IMG/VR virus record: IMGVR_UViG_3300046533_000294
Coordinates: 1 to 64,000 of that record
DNA: 64,000 nucleotides
Reading direction: 5' to 3' (one strand)
From: a virus
Each line of letters begins with the position of its first letter. Positions within the stretch are counted from its first letter, which is position 1. Below are positions 50,892-58,383 of the stretch, piece by piece. Position numbers and translations under genes: made by a program. A model generated the notes under the pieces. It had not been told where the DNA came from, made no database searches, and saw nothing but the letters and a program-made list of their open reading frames with translations.

Positions 50892-51889
50892 TTCTGCTCC
50901 GAGGCAATGACTTCGTGCTCCGCGTATGGATCCCAGGTCTGGGTCGTTGCTTCCATCAGTTCCTCCCAGTCGGACTTGATCTCGTGGGCCTCGCAGATGT
51001 CGAACATACTACATCCCTGACAAGTCCACTTCGTGGCGTTCTTGTAGATGAGAATGCTGTTCTCGCGGAACGTGGAGGCGCTCTGCTTCGCGTCGTGGAT
51101 CTGCTGCCACTGCTTCTGAACGCGATCGTAGACAGACGCGCTGTCTTTGTCGTCGCGGAATACCGGCTTGCGATCGAAATAGGGTGCTGGCTGCTTAGCT
51201 GAGATCGAGCCGTCCTTGTTGAGGTAGTTGCCACCATTATCCCTCGGGCGCTGGTCGGGTGGCGCTTTGCGCAAGAAGTTGAAGAGCAGACCAGAGAGCT
51301 GCGTACTGCGAGGGATCAGCTTCGCGCGATAGATGGCCTCACGTCCGAATGTCCAATACGATCCCGCCTGCTCGTCCAGGAGCAGCCAACGCGGATGACG
51401 CTCGATCCCTTTCGTGGTCTTGTGATCCGGCATCCAGACTTTCTTGGTCGGCAGATGTCGCCAGACCCCATCTACGACGCCGGTGTAGTAGAACGGGGTT
51501 GCGTGATTGATGCGGATGCGAAACGGGTACTCGGTCGCGAGTACCTCCCATTCATCGTCTGCTCCGTAGTGATCGACGTAGTTTGTGAGCATTGCCGGGC
51601 CTAGCTCGGCAGCGTTAGCCCACACTTCGTCATCTTCGATTTTGAAGCCAAACTCACCAGCGACCTTCGCGTCTGCCTCGTACAGGCGCTCGAAGGTCAA
51701 TGCTGGGTTCGGCCCGCGCTTCTTGCCCGGCTTGTAGTAGGCAGCCAGCGCGCCGTGTATGAGCGTCCCGAAGCGCAATGGCGGTCGGTCGATGTTGGGT
51801 CTACGTGCTAGAAAGTAGTTCTGGTACCACAGGAATCGACAACGCTCAAAGGTGGTGCGTTCTGATGTTCTGAGTTGCGGAATGGGCAA
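50888..51889 (-). CDS. Cas4/RecB-type PD-(D/E)XK exonuclease with iron-sulphur cluster
   Basis: A 333-residue nuclease. Core motifs are GTLIHGALAAYY, YYTGVVDGVW, VWMPDHKTTKG (Asp-x-Lys) and LDEQAGSYWTF (Gln..Tyr). Four Cys at 17, 290, 293 and 299 give the C-xn-C-x2-C-x5-C pattern that holds a 4Fe-4S cluster in Cas4 and AddB. Such enzymes resect DNA ends to feed recombination, here probably with the Sak4-like ATPase. No cas1/cas2 genes or CRISPR array are nearby. First gene after the 52 kb intergenic region. Confidence 0.85.
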   Translation of the reverse strand: MPIPQLRTSERTTFERCRFLWYQNYFLARRPNIDRPPLRFGTLIHGALAAYYKPGKKRGPNPALTFERLYEADAKVAGEFGFKIEDDEVWANAAELGPAMLTNYVDHYGADDEWEVLATEYPFRIRINHATPFYYTGVVDGVWRHLPTKKVWMPDHKTTKGIERHPRWLLLDEQAGSYWTFGREAIYRAKLIPRSTQLSGLLFNFLRKAPPDQRPRDNGGNYLNKDGSISAKQPAPYFDRKPVFRDDKDSASVYDRVQKQWQQIHDAKQSASTFRENSILIYKNATKWTCQGCSMFDICEAHEIKSDWEELMEATTQTWDPYAEHEVIASEQK

Positions 51890-52238
51890 GACGCTCCCTC
51901 CAAATTGATGATATGCGAACGGCGAAGCTCGCTACGAGAACCCTAGACGATCCGCACCCGTTTCGCGATGCCGAGTTATGTCGAGTTTTGCGATCCCTCG
52001 ATTTCCAGGGATTTCGCGATTGATGAGAATTGCTTACGCGCGCGCGCGCCCCGGTAGGAAATGATATGTTATCTATACGCGCGCGTCCCTACGCGCGAGG
52101 CCGTGAAAAATCCCCGCCTACGCGCGTATACGCGCGCACGTATGCCCGTAGGCGGGGAGATTCAAATAGTGATTTCTCCTAGGCGGGCGTACGTACGCGC
52201 GCGAATGAACACATGTTTCAATTGATTGTAAAGAGATT
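51890..52238. other. Long intergenic region with repeats; candidate replication origin or promoter region
   Basis: The largest gap in the leftward unit, about 350 bases. TTTCGCGAT occurs at 51961-51969 and 52012-52020. ATCCCT/AGGGAT (51993-51998, 52007-52012) form a hairpin. TCCCCGCCTACG (52111-52122) is perfectly complementary to CGTAGGCGGGGA (52147-52158). CG-alternating runs and a short AT-rich spot (ATGATATGTTATCTATA near 52062-52079) lie between. No gene was seen. Origin or promoter function is inference from repeats, hairpins and position within replication genes. Confidence 0.45.
52111..52158. repeat. 12-bp inverted repeat
   Basis: TCCCCGCCTACG and CGTAGGCGGGGA are exact complements separated by 24 bases of CG-alternating sequence (CGCGTATACGCGCGC). 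A related half, CCTAGGCGGGCG, occurs at 52179-52190 and again, inverted, near 771-780. Could be a binding palindrome or cruciform. Confidence 0.6.
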
Positions 52239-54122
52239 TTACTTCTTTCCGAGGTCTTTCATCGCTCTACGATGTACATCCAAGATGATCTCATTCAGCT
52301 TGCTTTTCGTTGCCGTCGTATCCTGGATGTATTGTTCGACGGTATTCCGGCTGCGGTAGTAGTAGCAGGTCACCTGATGGATCCGCGAGATCCTGTGAAT
52401 CCGGTCTTCCAATTGCTCCTGGTCGTCCGGGTTCCAAGTCTCGTCCAAGATGTGGCAAGTATCGGCTCGATCGAGCGTGATTGACACGCCGCCGGCAGTC
52501 GTGGTCATACAGACGACTCTCGGGCCGGTTCCTTTCTGGAACTCACGCTGGATTCGTACACGATCCTTGCCCTTGGTATCGCCTGTGATCAACGCTACTG
52601 GGATGCCCTGCTTCTCAAGCCAGTTAGCCACCATGTTGATCATTTCCTTGAACTGGCTAGCGATAATCGTTTGAGCATCACCTTCGGGATCATCCGCGTC
52701 GATACCAGTTTCGTTGAGCTTCTGGAGCAGCTGTGGCAGCTTCCCAGAATCCTCAGTTGGGATCAACTTCTGCTTGATCTCGATCCCCTCACCTAGGCAG
52801 TCTTCACATCCATGCAACATGCCTTCGTTTCTCTTGTGCTTGCATGGCACTTCGTACTCATGAATGAGACAGACTGCGTTGGCGAACTGCTTTAGTCGCA
52901 GATACTCCGTCAGGATGTTGGTGGCAGACAGATGTTGTTTCTCGATGCGGATCTCAGCAGCTCGCGCAAATTCACGATACTGAGCTGCTTGCTTCGGGGA
53001 CATATCACACATGACTTCCACCGGCTGCTTTGGAGGCAGCTGGCTTGCGACTTCCGACTTGAGCCGACGCACGATATACGGCGCGTGATAGGCGTAGAAC
53101 GCCTCTTCAATGCCGGGCTTCAGGCCCATGATGATCTTGTGATTCCTGAAACCGCTCTCGATTACCAGCCACTGCTCAGCCCACTTCCACTTTGAGCTGA
53201 ATCTGTCGGGGTCGATGAAGTTCAGCGCCGACCAGAGTCTGATTGGCTTACCACCCATAGGCGTACCGCTCATGGGGATTCGCTTCTGCTCTTTCCGTAC
53301 CATGGCCTTGGCGAGTTTCGAGAACTGGGATGAGCTTTCGCAGAGCCCCGTTTTGTGGTACTCATCGATGGTGATACTCGTCCAGTTCGCTTCAAGGAAC
53401 ACGTCTCGCCACGACTTCGAGCGTACCATGCTCGCAGTTGTGACAAAGGCATATCCACCATGGACTGCTACAGCTTCCATGATCTGCTCAGGAAGCGCGT
53501 TGCGCTCCTTCGCAGGTGTCTCGCTGTAGAGCGTGAACACCGGGATCTCGGTGAACCGTTCTAGCTCATATTGCCAGACAGTCTCCAGAGCAGTTTTCGG
53601 TGCTATGATCAGATGTTCGCCTTGTTCGATCTGGGCTTCATGAATCGCACCGATGACTTCGATGGTCTTCCCGAGGCCCATCTGGTTCAGGTTGCCGGCG
53701 TTAGTCGCCGCCAGAAACGCGATGTCTGCTCGCTGATACGGCCGATCTGGCCAGTCCTCAGTTCCGTCGCCTGCAATAAGTGCTACAAGCTCTGGCACCG
53801 AGTCTGGACAATAGGCCAGCTCTGCATCTTCTGCGAGCGCGAGGCTCGACAGATTCCGCTCACGTTGAACCTCGTCCCGGCCCCACTGGAGCAGCTTCGG
53901 GCCCAGCGTGAGAGTGTTCTGGAACAGTAGACGCAGGATGCGGCCAGTCGCGAGATCGAGTGGCACTGACCAAGCCGGGCCACCTTTCTCAGGTGGAACG
54001 AACCGGCTGTTTGGCACCTTGAACTTGATGGTGTCCTTGGTACGGTGGTCGTACGAGAACGTCAACCAGATCCTCTTGCCATCCGGAGAGAGTTCTGCAA
54101 CGACACCAGTGGTTTTACCCAC
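52239..54122 (-). CDS. SNF2-type DEAD/H helicase
   Basis: A 627-residue superfamily 2 ATPase. Motif I is QMGLGKT (149-153), motif II is DEYH (253-256), motif III is SGTPMGG, the C-terminal lobe has TTTAGGVSITLDRAD, and motif VI is DRIHRISRIHQV. A Cys-rich insert (CKHKRNEGMLHGCEDC) near 440 may bind zinc. SNF2 proteins move along duplex DNA to remodel or displace proteins; phage forms act in replication or recombination. It starts at GTG with GAAGGAGGGTG upstream. Confidence 0.9.
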   Translation of the reverse strand: MGKTTGVVAELSPDGKRIWLTFSYDHRTKDTIKFKVPNSRFVPPEKGGPAWSVPLDLATGRILRLLFQNTLTLGPKLLQWGRDEVQRERNLSSLALAEDAELAYCPDSVPELVALIAGDGTEDWPDRPYQRADIAFLAATNAGNLNQMGLGKTIEVIGAIHEAQIEQGEHLIIAPKTALETVWQYELERFTEIPVFTLYSETPAKERNALPEQIMEAVAVHGGYAFVTTASMVRSKSWRDVFLEANWTSITIDEYHKTGLCESSSQFSKLAKAMVRKEQKRIPMSGTPMGGKPIRLWSALNFIDPDRFSSKWKWAEQWLVIESGFRNHKIIMGLKPGIEEAFYAYHAPYIVRRLKSEVASQLPPKQPVEVMCDMSPKQAAQYREFARAAEIRIEKQHLSATNILTEYLRLKQFANAVCLIHEYEVPCKHKRNEGMLHGCEDCLGEGIEIKQKLIPTEDSGKLPQLLQKLNETGIDADDPEGDAQTIIASQFKEMINMVANWLEKQGIPVALITGDTKGKDRVRIQREFQKGTGPRVVCMTTTAGGVSITLDRADTCHILDETWNPDDQEQLEDRIHRISRIHQVTCYYYRSRNTVEQYIQDTTATKSKLNEIILDVHRRAMKDLGKK

Positions 54123-54139
54123 TTGGCACCCTCCTTCGA

Positions 54140-54260
54140 TGTATCCTACAATGTGCTGCAGCCATGGACAACGGCTGCAAGGGGCGTCTTCACCCCTCGG
54201 GATGTCCCTGGAAGCAGGAAGCCAGAGACACCCCGAGCGGTGGGGCGGGTTGCCCCGCCC
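54140..54260 (-). repeat. Array of four hairpins before the SNF2 gene
   Basis: Between two leftward genes lie successive stems: TGCAGCC/GGCTGCA (54157-54163, 54173-54179), GGGG/CCCC (54181-54184, 54193-54196), an 11-bp stem with one mismatch (54196-54206, 54227-54237) whose loop has a further CTGG/CCAG stem, and GGGCGGG/CCCGCCC (54243-54249, 54254-54260). The array differs from the repeated early-region element but occupies the same place before a GAAGGAGGGT site. Probably RNA structure for attenuation or processing. Confidence 0.5.
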
Positions 54261-54267
54261 TCGCCAC

Positions 54268-54639
54268 TCACTTCTTCAATCGGCTCCGTCGCCGGGTCTT
54301 GGCTACAATTTTGACGCCTGAGCGTGTCTGCTCGGGGAGTCTGTTGTGCCGGACTTCCTGAACGATCGTTTTGATCTGATCGTCGTTCAGTCCTTTGATC
54401 CCGACCACATCTTCCAGCCCAACCGTTCGCATGTTCGTGTGGATCTCACGTCCTCGATCCACCATTCGGTCGGAGTAAAACTGGACGAGTGGCTGCTTTC
54501 GGAAGCCTGATGACGTCTGGCCAGCAGGCAGGAAGCGTATGTACTTGGCGCAGAACACTTCGTCTGTGAACGTGATGGAAGTCTCGTCATCAGCGTTCAT
54601 GAGTTCGCTTCGAGTACGCACGCTCCTGCCTTCTAGCAA
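54268..54639 (-). CDS. Hypothetical basic protein
   Basis: A 123-residue protein with a basic end (VKIVAKTRRRSRLKK). The start is doubtful. TTG 54639 and GTG 54621 are possible, yet the frame stays open and protein-like upstream (HIDVDDELKALLEG) to the previous gene's stop without any ordinary start, so a non-standard start near 54665 cannot be excluded. TFTDEVFCAKYIRFLPAGQT in the middle. Unrecognised. Confidence 0.5.
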   Translation of the reverse strand: MLEGRSVRTRSELMNADDETSITFTDEVFCAKYIRFLPAGQTSSGFRKQPLVQFYSDRMVDRGREIHTNMRTVGLEDVVGIKGLNDDQIKTIVQEVRHNRLPEQTRSGVKIVAKTRRRSRLKK

Positions 54640-54671
54640 CGCCTTCAGTTCATCATCAACATCGATGTGAA

Positions 54672-55151
54672 CTAAGGGCGCTGGGAGAGTGCCGACCTCC
54701 GACGCACCTTGTCGGACTTGGGCTTGTTGGTGCTTCCTTTCGGCCTACCGGGGCCGCGCTTCTCAGTCGTATCTGATGCCGGCTTCTTGCTGGCCGATGC
54801 CCCGTTGGCGCTGGCCTTCCGGCCGCGACTGATGGAGTGCTTCTCCAGCACGTCGCCATACTCGTTCTTGAGCTGGGAGACGCTGACGCCGGTGTACGCT
54901 GCGATGCGCTCGACGCGCAGACCGCGAGCCCGTGCCTTCTTGACGTTGGCCTCGGTGAGCTTGAACTTCAAGCTCGGGTCGATCACAACTTCCGCCGCGT
55001 ACAGGATCTGGGCCGCCATTGGCCTGGCGACCTTGTACTTGTCCTGGATCGCGTCGAACTTGGCGCTGTCCTTGGCGTCCCCCATCTTCTTGATAACGGG
55101 GGCCACCTTCTGAACCATGGTGGGGTCAGCACCCTTTGCGACTCTGGCCAT
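54672..55151 (-). CDS. DNA-binding protein with AT-hook
   Basis: A 159-residue basic protein. Residues about 75-105 (NVKKARARGLRVERIAAYTG, VSVSQLKNEYG) look like a helix-turn-helix; near 130-140 lies KRGPGRPKGSTNK, a classical AT-hook core (GRP) that binds the minor groove of AT-rich DNA. The tail is Lys/Arg-rich. Together with the HU protein it may organise phage DNA or regulate early genes. GAAGGAGGGACTC precedes the ATG. Confidence 0.65.
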   Translation of the reverse strand: MARVAKGADPTMVQKVAPVIKKMGDAKDSAKFDAIQDKYKVARPMAAQILYAAEVVIDPSLKFKLTEANVKKARARGLRVERIAAYTGVSVSQLKNEYGDVLEKHSISRGRKASANGASASKKPASDTTEKRGPGRPKGSTNKPKSDKVRRRSALSQRP

Positions 55152-55181
55152 GAGTCCCTCCTTCGTGGTAGTGGTGGATTA

Positions 55182-55269
55182 GGCCACTAGGGATGATATC
55201 GTAAAGTGGCCTGGATGGCTAGCCAACCATCCCGACCAAAACCCCATGATTACCAGGGGTTTTGATCGG
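55182..55269 (-). repeat. Three successive stem-loops upstream of the AT-hook gene
   Basis: GGCCACT/AGTGGCC (55182-55188, 55205-55211), GGATGG/CCATCC (55213-55218, 55227-55232), and a 14-bp stem with one mismatch, CCGACCAAAACCCC against GGGGTTTTGATCGG (55232-55245, 55256-55269). No T tract on the - strand follows. On that strand the long stem ends 81 bases before the GAAGGAGGG site, so attenuation or processing is more likely than plain termination. Confidence 0.5.
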
Positions 55270-55274
55270 CATAG

Positions 55275-55604
55275 TTAACTCGTCAATGCAAGCGCCCAGG
55301 CTGCACCTTCAGCGAAGCTCTCGACTTGATAGCCCGCTTCCTTGACAGGCTCGCCCTTGTGGAGCAGGTACTGGCGAGTCGTGAGCGTTCGCTCGCGTGC
55401 GTTGTATGGATTCAAAGCGACACGGACGACTGAGAGATCGCCGTTGTCCACCTGGAGCAGCTTCGGATGTTCTTTGGCGACATGTACACAGGCCTCATTG
55501 TGAGTCCCGAGCTTCATGTTGCAGGCCTCACAGAACTTCATCTGTACGACCTTGAGGCCTGGGAACTCGAATGACTGAATCCAACCAGCTTCTGCTTTAA
55601 GCAT
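55275..55604 (-). CDS. Zinc-finger hypothetical protein
   Basis: A 109-residue protein with FCEACNMKLGTHNEACVHVA and KEHPKLL: two Cys, two further His and a Cys in C2H2-like spacing, so a zinc-binding site is likely. The C-terminal part is mixed alpha/beta. ATG follows GAAGGAGGGTCA. Function unknown. Confidence 0.6.
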   Translation of the reverse strand: MLKAEAGWIQSFEFPGLKVVQMKFCEACNMKLGTHNEACVHVAKEHPKLLQVDNGDLSVVRVALNPYNARERTLTTRQYLLHKGEPVKEAGYQVESFAEGAAWALALTS

Positions 55605-55619
55605 TGACCCTCCTTCTGA

Positions 55620-55675
55620 AGTTCGTATGAACTCCGAGCCTATCCGTCGTGTCGGACGGACAGACTCGCAGATCA
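55620..55675 (-). promoter_or_regulatory. Early-region RNA element, copy 1
   Basis: On the - strand it begins TGATCTGC (its TGA is the stop of the gene at 55673) and continues GAG-U-hairpin-G-CUC. The stem is extended by UCCGUC/GACGGA with a U-G wobble at pair 4. Hairpin B (GGAGUUC, loop AUAC, GAACUUC) follows at once, then GAAGGAGGGTCA and the ATG of the gene at 55604. Confidence 0.75.
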
Positions 55676-55852
55676 CTTCGCGCTGACGATCCTGTATGAA
55701 GATGCTTCATTGACGCCGATGATAACGTCTGCTTCGCCATCTGTCGGATTGAGCATCTGGGCCAAATGTGCACGTATCTGCTCAGGCGTTTGTTCGGGGC
55801 CGACAAGCCACTCAACCTCTACTTCAATCATGATGTAGACTGGATCATCCAA
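55673..55852 (-). CDS. Small hypothetical protein
   Basis: A 59-residue acidic protein (EVEVEWLVGPEQTPEQIRAH). TTG 55852 is chosen because GGGAGGG ends eight bases upstream; ATG 55831 lacks a site. Alpha/beta pattern, unrecognised. It is a single-gene cassette between copies 1 and 2 of the early-region RNA element. Confidence 0.55.
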   Translation of the reverse strand: MDDPVYIMIEVEVEWLVGPEQTPEQIRAHLAQMLNPTDGEADVIIGVNEASSYRIVSAK

Positions 55853-55871
55853 TCAGAGCACCCTCCCTTCT

Positions 55872-55922
55872 GGAGTTCTGATGAACTCCGAGCCTACTCC
55901 AATGGAGTAGACTCGCAGCTCA
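55872..55922 (-). promoter_or_regulatory. Early-region RNA element, copy 2
   Basis: - strand: TGAGCTGC with the TGA ending the gene at 55920, then hairpin A GAG-U-CUACUCC, loop AUU, GGAGUAG-G-CUC, and directly hairpin B GGAGUUC, loop AUCA, GAACUCC. Both stems are complete; the U-G wobble is at pair 4. AAGGGAGGG follows. Confidence 0.8.
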
Positions 55923-56435
55923 CCTCTTGATGCTGTCGTATGCTGCTTTGAACCAGTCCATCGCTCGTCCTTCGTCGATGCTGGAGTCGTTGTACTCGAT
56001 GATGAGCGACTCCAGCTGCTCGATGCTGTAATCCTTGATCTCGTCGTCGCTGAGTGTCAGGTCTTCTTGTTCAATCTCGCCGAAGTTGTTTGTTACCTCA
56101 GGCCGTTCGCTTCTCGGAATCGCCAGCGCGAGCGCACGCAACGACTTCTCCAATGCCTTCAACCTGGCCTTGGGGAATTCACCGCCTTTGAAGTAGTGCG
56201 ATGGGTTCTGGATCGTCGGGCAGTATGCCGTCAAGCCCGAGTCCCAGTCGTCAGACTTTGCGATGACGACACGAGCGAGCTTCGCGTTGATGACTGCGAG
56301 GCCGACGGCGCAGCCGTGCGGCTTCTTGTTGCCGTTAGCTTCCGCTTCCTGCATCAATTCGCCACAGAGCCAGTGTCCGGCTCGGATGTCCAGGATGGAC
56401 TCCTCCAGCACGACCTTGGCTGTCATTCTCGGCAT
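55920..56435 (-). CDS. Hypothetical protein
   Basis: A 171-residue protein. ATG behind GAAGGAGGGTCA. N-terminal strands and a helix (LDIRAGHWLCGELMQEAEAN), then an acidic helical half (IEQEDLTLSDDEIKDYSIEQ). No family recognised. Only gene of its cassette between copies 2 and 3 of the RNA element. Confidence 0.6.
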   Translation of the reverse strand: MPRMTAKVVLEESILDIRAGHWLCGELMQEAEANGNKKPHGCAVGLAVINAKLARVVIAKSDDWDSGLTAYCPTIQNPSHYFKGGEFPKARLKALEKSLRALALAIPRSERPEVTNNFGEIEQEDLTLSDDEIKDYSIEQLESLIIEYNDSSIDEGRAMDWFKAAYDSIKR

Positions 56436-56453
56436 TGACCCTCCTTCGGTTAC

Positions 56454-56503
56454 GGTACTCTCATGAGCACCGGCCGGCACCCAAAGGTACCAGCCGCTGA
56501 TCA
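56454..56503 (-). promoter_or_regulatory. Early-region RNA element, copy 3
   Basis: - strand: TGATCAGC, hairpin A GGC-U-GGUACC, loop UUUG, GGUGCC-G-GCC (10 bp with the wobble at pair 4), directly hairpin B GGUGCUC, loop AUGA, GAGUACC. Upstream it is preceded only by a nine-codon reading frame ending in TAG TGA rather than by a full gene. Confidence 0.8.
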
Positions 56504-56580
56504 CTACTTTCGCCATCTCTCCCGAATGATCATCCACAATATACGGAACCAGCGTGGTGACAGAAAGATTGGCGGTTGTG
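56504..56580 (-). other. Short gap with a nine-codon reading frame
   Basis: Between the gene ending at 56581 and RNA element copy 3 lies a 77-base gap. It holds ATG ATC ATT CGG and further codons ending TAG TGA, with no clear ribosome site. It may be the remnant of a deleted small gene of the cassette. Nothing else was seen. Confidence 0.35.
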
Positions 56581-56850
56581 TCATTTGTGGATGACGCCGA
56601 TCAGGCGCTCGATCGGGATGGACATCTGCTTGCCCTTGGCAGGGCCGTTTTTGGGCCAGAACTTCACCCATCGGTTTCCATGTTCGTCGGTGAAGAACTC
56701 GACAGGCATCAATTCCCTCTTGGGGTTTCTCGGCCTGTTTACGGGCACAGTCTCTCGTCTGATAAAGTAGATGGCGTTGCCATCTGACTCCTCGACCAAG
56801 ACCGACTCGACGTTGTCCAAGACGATGTTCTCCTGTGGTGCTTCAACCAT
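56581..56850 (-). CDS. Hypothetical protein
   Basis: An 89-residue beta-rich protein (VEFFTDEHGNRWVKFWPKNG). ATG overlaps the stop of the upstream gene by one base. Unrecognised. Second gene of its cassette. Confidence 0.55.
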   Translation of the reverse strand: MVEAPQENIVLDNVESVLVEESDGNAIYFIRRETVPVNRPRNPKRELMPVEFFTDEHGNRWVKFWPKNGPAKGKQMSIPIERLIGVIHK

Positions 56851-57098
56851 TATGCCTCCGTGAACTTGTGAATCGCCACGGGATCGGGATCATGGGCGTC
56901 GAACAATTCAACACCGATGTCGTCGTTCTCGTAGCGATGGATGAATAAGCCGAAGATCACACGGTTTCCGATCTTGAAGATGAGGTCGTGCTCCCAATCC
57001 ATTCGTTCTGGCAATACCGGGAGCTGGATCGCAGCTGTGACGCCAGCCTCATCATAAGTAACGACCTTGACCTTGAGGAGCTTCGGCAGATTTGTCAC
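56850..57098 (-). CDS. Hypothetical protein, start preceded by a three-codon reading frame
   Basis: An 82-residue beta-rich protein. It starts at GTG 57098, eleven bases after AGGAGG. An ATG three bases after AGGAGG opens ATG CTG AAG TGA, and the GTG lies within AAGTGA. So translation may begin at that ATG, stop after three codons and restart at the overlapping GTG, or the GTG may be used directly. Function unknown. Confidence 0.55.
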   Translation of the reverse strand: MTNLPKLLKVKVVTYDEAGVTAAIQLPVLPERMDWEHDLIFKIGNRVIFGLFIHRYENDDIGVELFDAHDPDPVAIHKFTEA

Positions 57099-57125
57099 TT
57101 CAGCATGACCCTCCTTCGTGTAATC

Positions 57126-57181
57126 GGAGTCGGGTGACTCCAGCCCCCGGTGACCGCAGAGTCAACCGGGAGCTGCAACTA
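57126..57181 (-). promoter_or_regulatory. Early-region RNA element, copy 4
   Basis: - strand: TAGTTGC (TAG ends the gene at 57179), hairpin A AGC-U-CCCGGU and ACCGGG-G-GCU, directly hairpin B GGAGUC, loop ACCC, GACUCC, then GAAGGAGGGTC. The leading stop is TAG instead of TGA. Confidence 0.75.
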
Positions 57182-57514
57182 CCCTGACATCCGTCGTATG
57201 TATGCTTGTAACGGAGTGTCTCTGTTGTCTCTTTGTTCTTGGATAGTTGCCCATCGACAATTACCGGGTTCGTAGTTCCCGTCATTGTCGATTCTGTCGA
57301 TCTGCTTGCCTGGTGGTCGTACTCCCATGTCCGCCAGGAAGTTCTCGAACTTGAGCCAGCGTTCGCAAACCTTAATGCCTCGTGCTCCGTACTTGTAGTA
57401 CGAATCGGCATTAGGATTCATGCAACGCTGTTTCATTGTCGTCCAGATTCGGTATGTGCTGGTAGGCTTTCCACCCTCACAGTGACCATGAGTTATCTGG
57501 CCGCCGGGCTTCAT
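57179..57514 (-). CDS. HNH/AP2-like homing-endonuclease-type protein
   Basis: A 111-residue protein with the conserved layout THGHCEGGKPTSTYRIWTTM, KQRCMNPNADSYYKYGARGI, and DRIDNDGNYEPGNCRWAT. This is shared by many free-standing phage proteins related to HNH/AP2 homing endonucleases, where the final Asn-Cys-Arg-Trp block follows the DNA-contact region. It may be a mobile gene, though its ATGA overlap with the KTSC gene shows it is well integrated in the cassette. Confidence 0.75.
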   Translation of the reverse strand: MKPGGQITHGHCEGGKPTSTYRIWTTMKQRCMNPNADSYYKYGARGIKVCERWLKFENFLADMGVRPPGKQIDRIDNDGNYEPGNCRWATIQEQRDNRDTPLQAYIRRMSG

Positions 57515-57735
57515 CCGACTTGCTGGACTGGGTAGTGCGGCTTGATGTGCTTGTTGATATAGCTGCCAACGCTTTGCGCGTTAGCCGCTACAACAGCACG
57601 TTGGTATGGCACGCCTGTGTAGGCGTACGTCTTGCCGCTCTTGTATGTGACGTACATGATGCTCTTGTCACTATCCCAAGAGATCGACTCGACATTGCTG
57701 GAGTGTGGAACTGGAATCGGTCGTCGTGTGCTCAT
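57511..57735 (-). CDS. KTSC-domain protein
   Basis: A 74-residue protein that is essentially one KTSC domain: SSNVESISWDSDKSIMYVTY followed by KSGKTYAYTGVP and a C-terminal helix (SVGSYINKHIKPHY). KTSC domains occur alone or with RNA polymerase or lysyl-tRNA synthetase-like proteins; their role is unclear. ATG overlaps the upstream stop by four bases. Confidence 0.8.
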   Translation of the reverse strand: MSTRRPIPVPHSSNVESISWDSDKSIMYVTYKSGKTYAYTGVPYQRAVVAANAQSVGSYINKHIKPHYPVQQVG

Positions 57736-57929
57736 TTCGCACGCGCTTCCCCGGCCATAAACCGCTTGGCTGCTTCCTTGGGCTTCATCCCCGCCATGTA
57801 CCAGTCGTGCAACAGATCTTCGTCGCACTCGTCGCGCATGGTCAGATAGATTTCGCCCGTCTCAGCTTCGCGCATCTTGCTGACTTGATCGCCGAAGCGA
57901 TCGCTCCAGTGAGAGAACGTGTAGCTCAT
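57732..57929 (-). CDS. Hypothetical protein
   Basis: A 65-residue helical acidic protein (MREAETGEIYLTMRDECDED) with a KPKEAAKRFMAGEARAK end. Overlaps both neighbours by four bases. Unrecognised. Confidence 0.55.
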   Translation of the reverse strand: MSYTFSHWSDRFGDQVSKMREAETGEIYLTMRDECDEDLLHDWYMAGMKPKEAAKRFMAGEARAK

Positions 57930-58183
57930 GTGATCGAGTCCAGGAATTCTTGCGCTTCACTTGCTGAGCAAGGATTATCCCACTCATCGAACATGTCTCT
58001 AGCTAGCTCCCATGCTGTCGGCAGCCGCTTATTGCGGTACCACAGCAGACAGAGAGCGTCGAGCCACATGAATGGACGCTGATCACCAGGGCCACGCTCG
58101 ACATCTGGGATGTTGTCAAGCTTGATGCCGGCCTCGCGCATCTCGCGCTCAGCTTCTTCCCAGGCGTGTTCGGGCTCGGTCAT
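57926..58183 (-). CDS. Hypothetical protein
   Basis: An 85-residue protein with a helical N-terminus and a Trp/Leu-rich centre (FMWLDALCLLWYRNKRLPTA), compatible with a small helical domain. Four-base overlaps on both sides. Unrecognised. Confidence 0.55.
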   Translation of the reverse strand: MTEPEHAWEEAEREMREAGIKLDNIPDVERGPGDQRPFMWLDALCLLWYRNKRLPTAWELARDMFDEWDNPCSASEAQEFLDSIT

Positions 58184-58383
58184 GTGATCACCTTGTTGGC
58201 CTTCAGCAGATCCACGATCGTCTGGCGGTCGGCGTTGACGTTACCAGTCCGAGCTAGCCAGAGACAGTAGTCGATGATCTCGCCTCGGTTCTTGTACTCA
58301 ACGCTGAAGATCTCCTTGTTCGTGGATGTCTTCACCGTTACGACATGTCCGACACGAGTCACGCTAATGTTGACCTGAGCCAT
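58180..58383 (-). CDS. Hypothetical protein
   Basis: A 67-residue alpha/beta protein (VNISVTRVGHVVTVKTSTNK). ATG overlaps the stop of the upstream gene. Unrecognised. Confidence 0.55.
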   Translation of the reverse strand: MAQVNISVTRVGHVVTVKTSTNKEIFSVEYKNRGEIIDYCLWLARTGNVNADRQTIVDLLKANKVIT

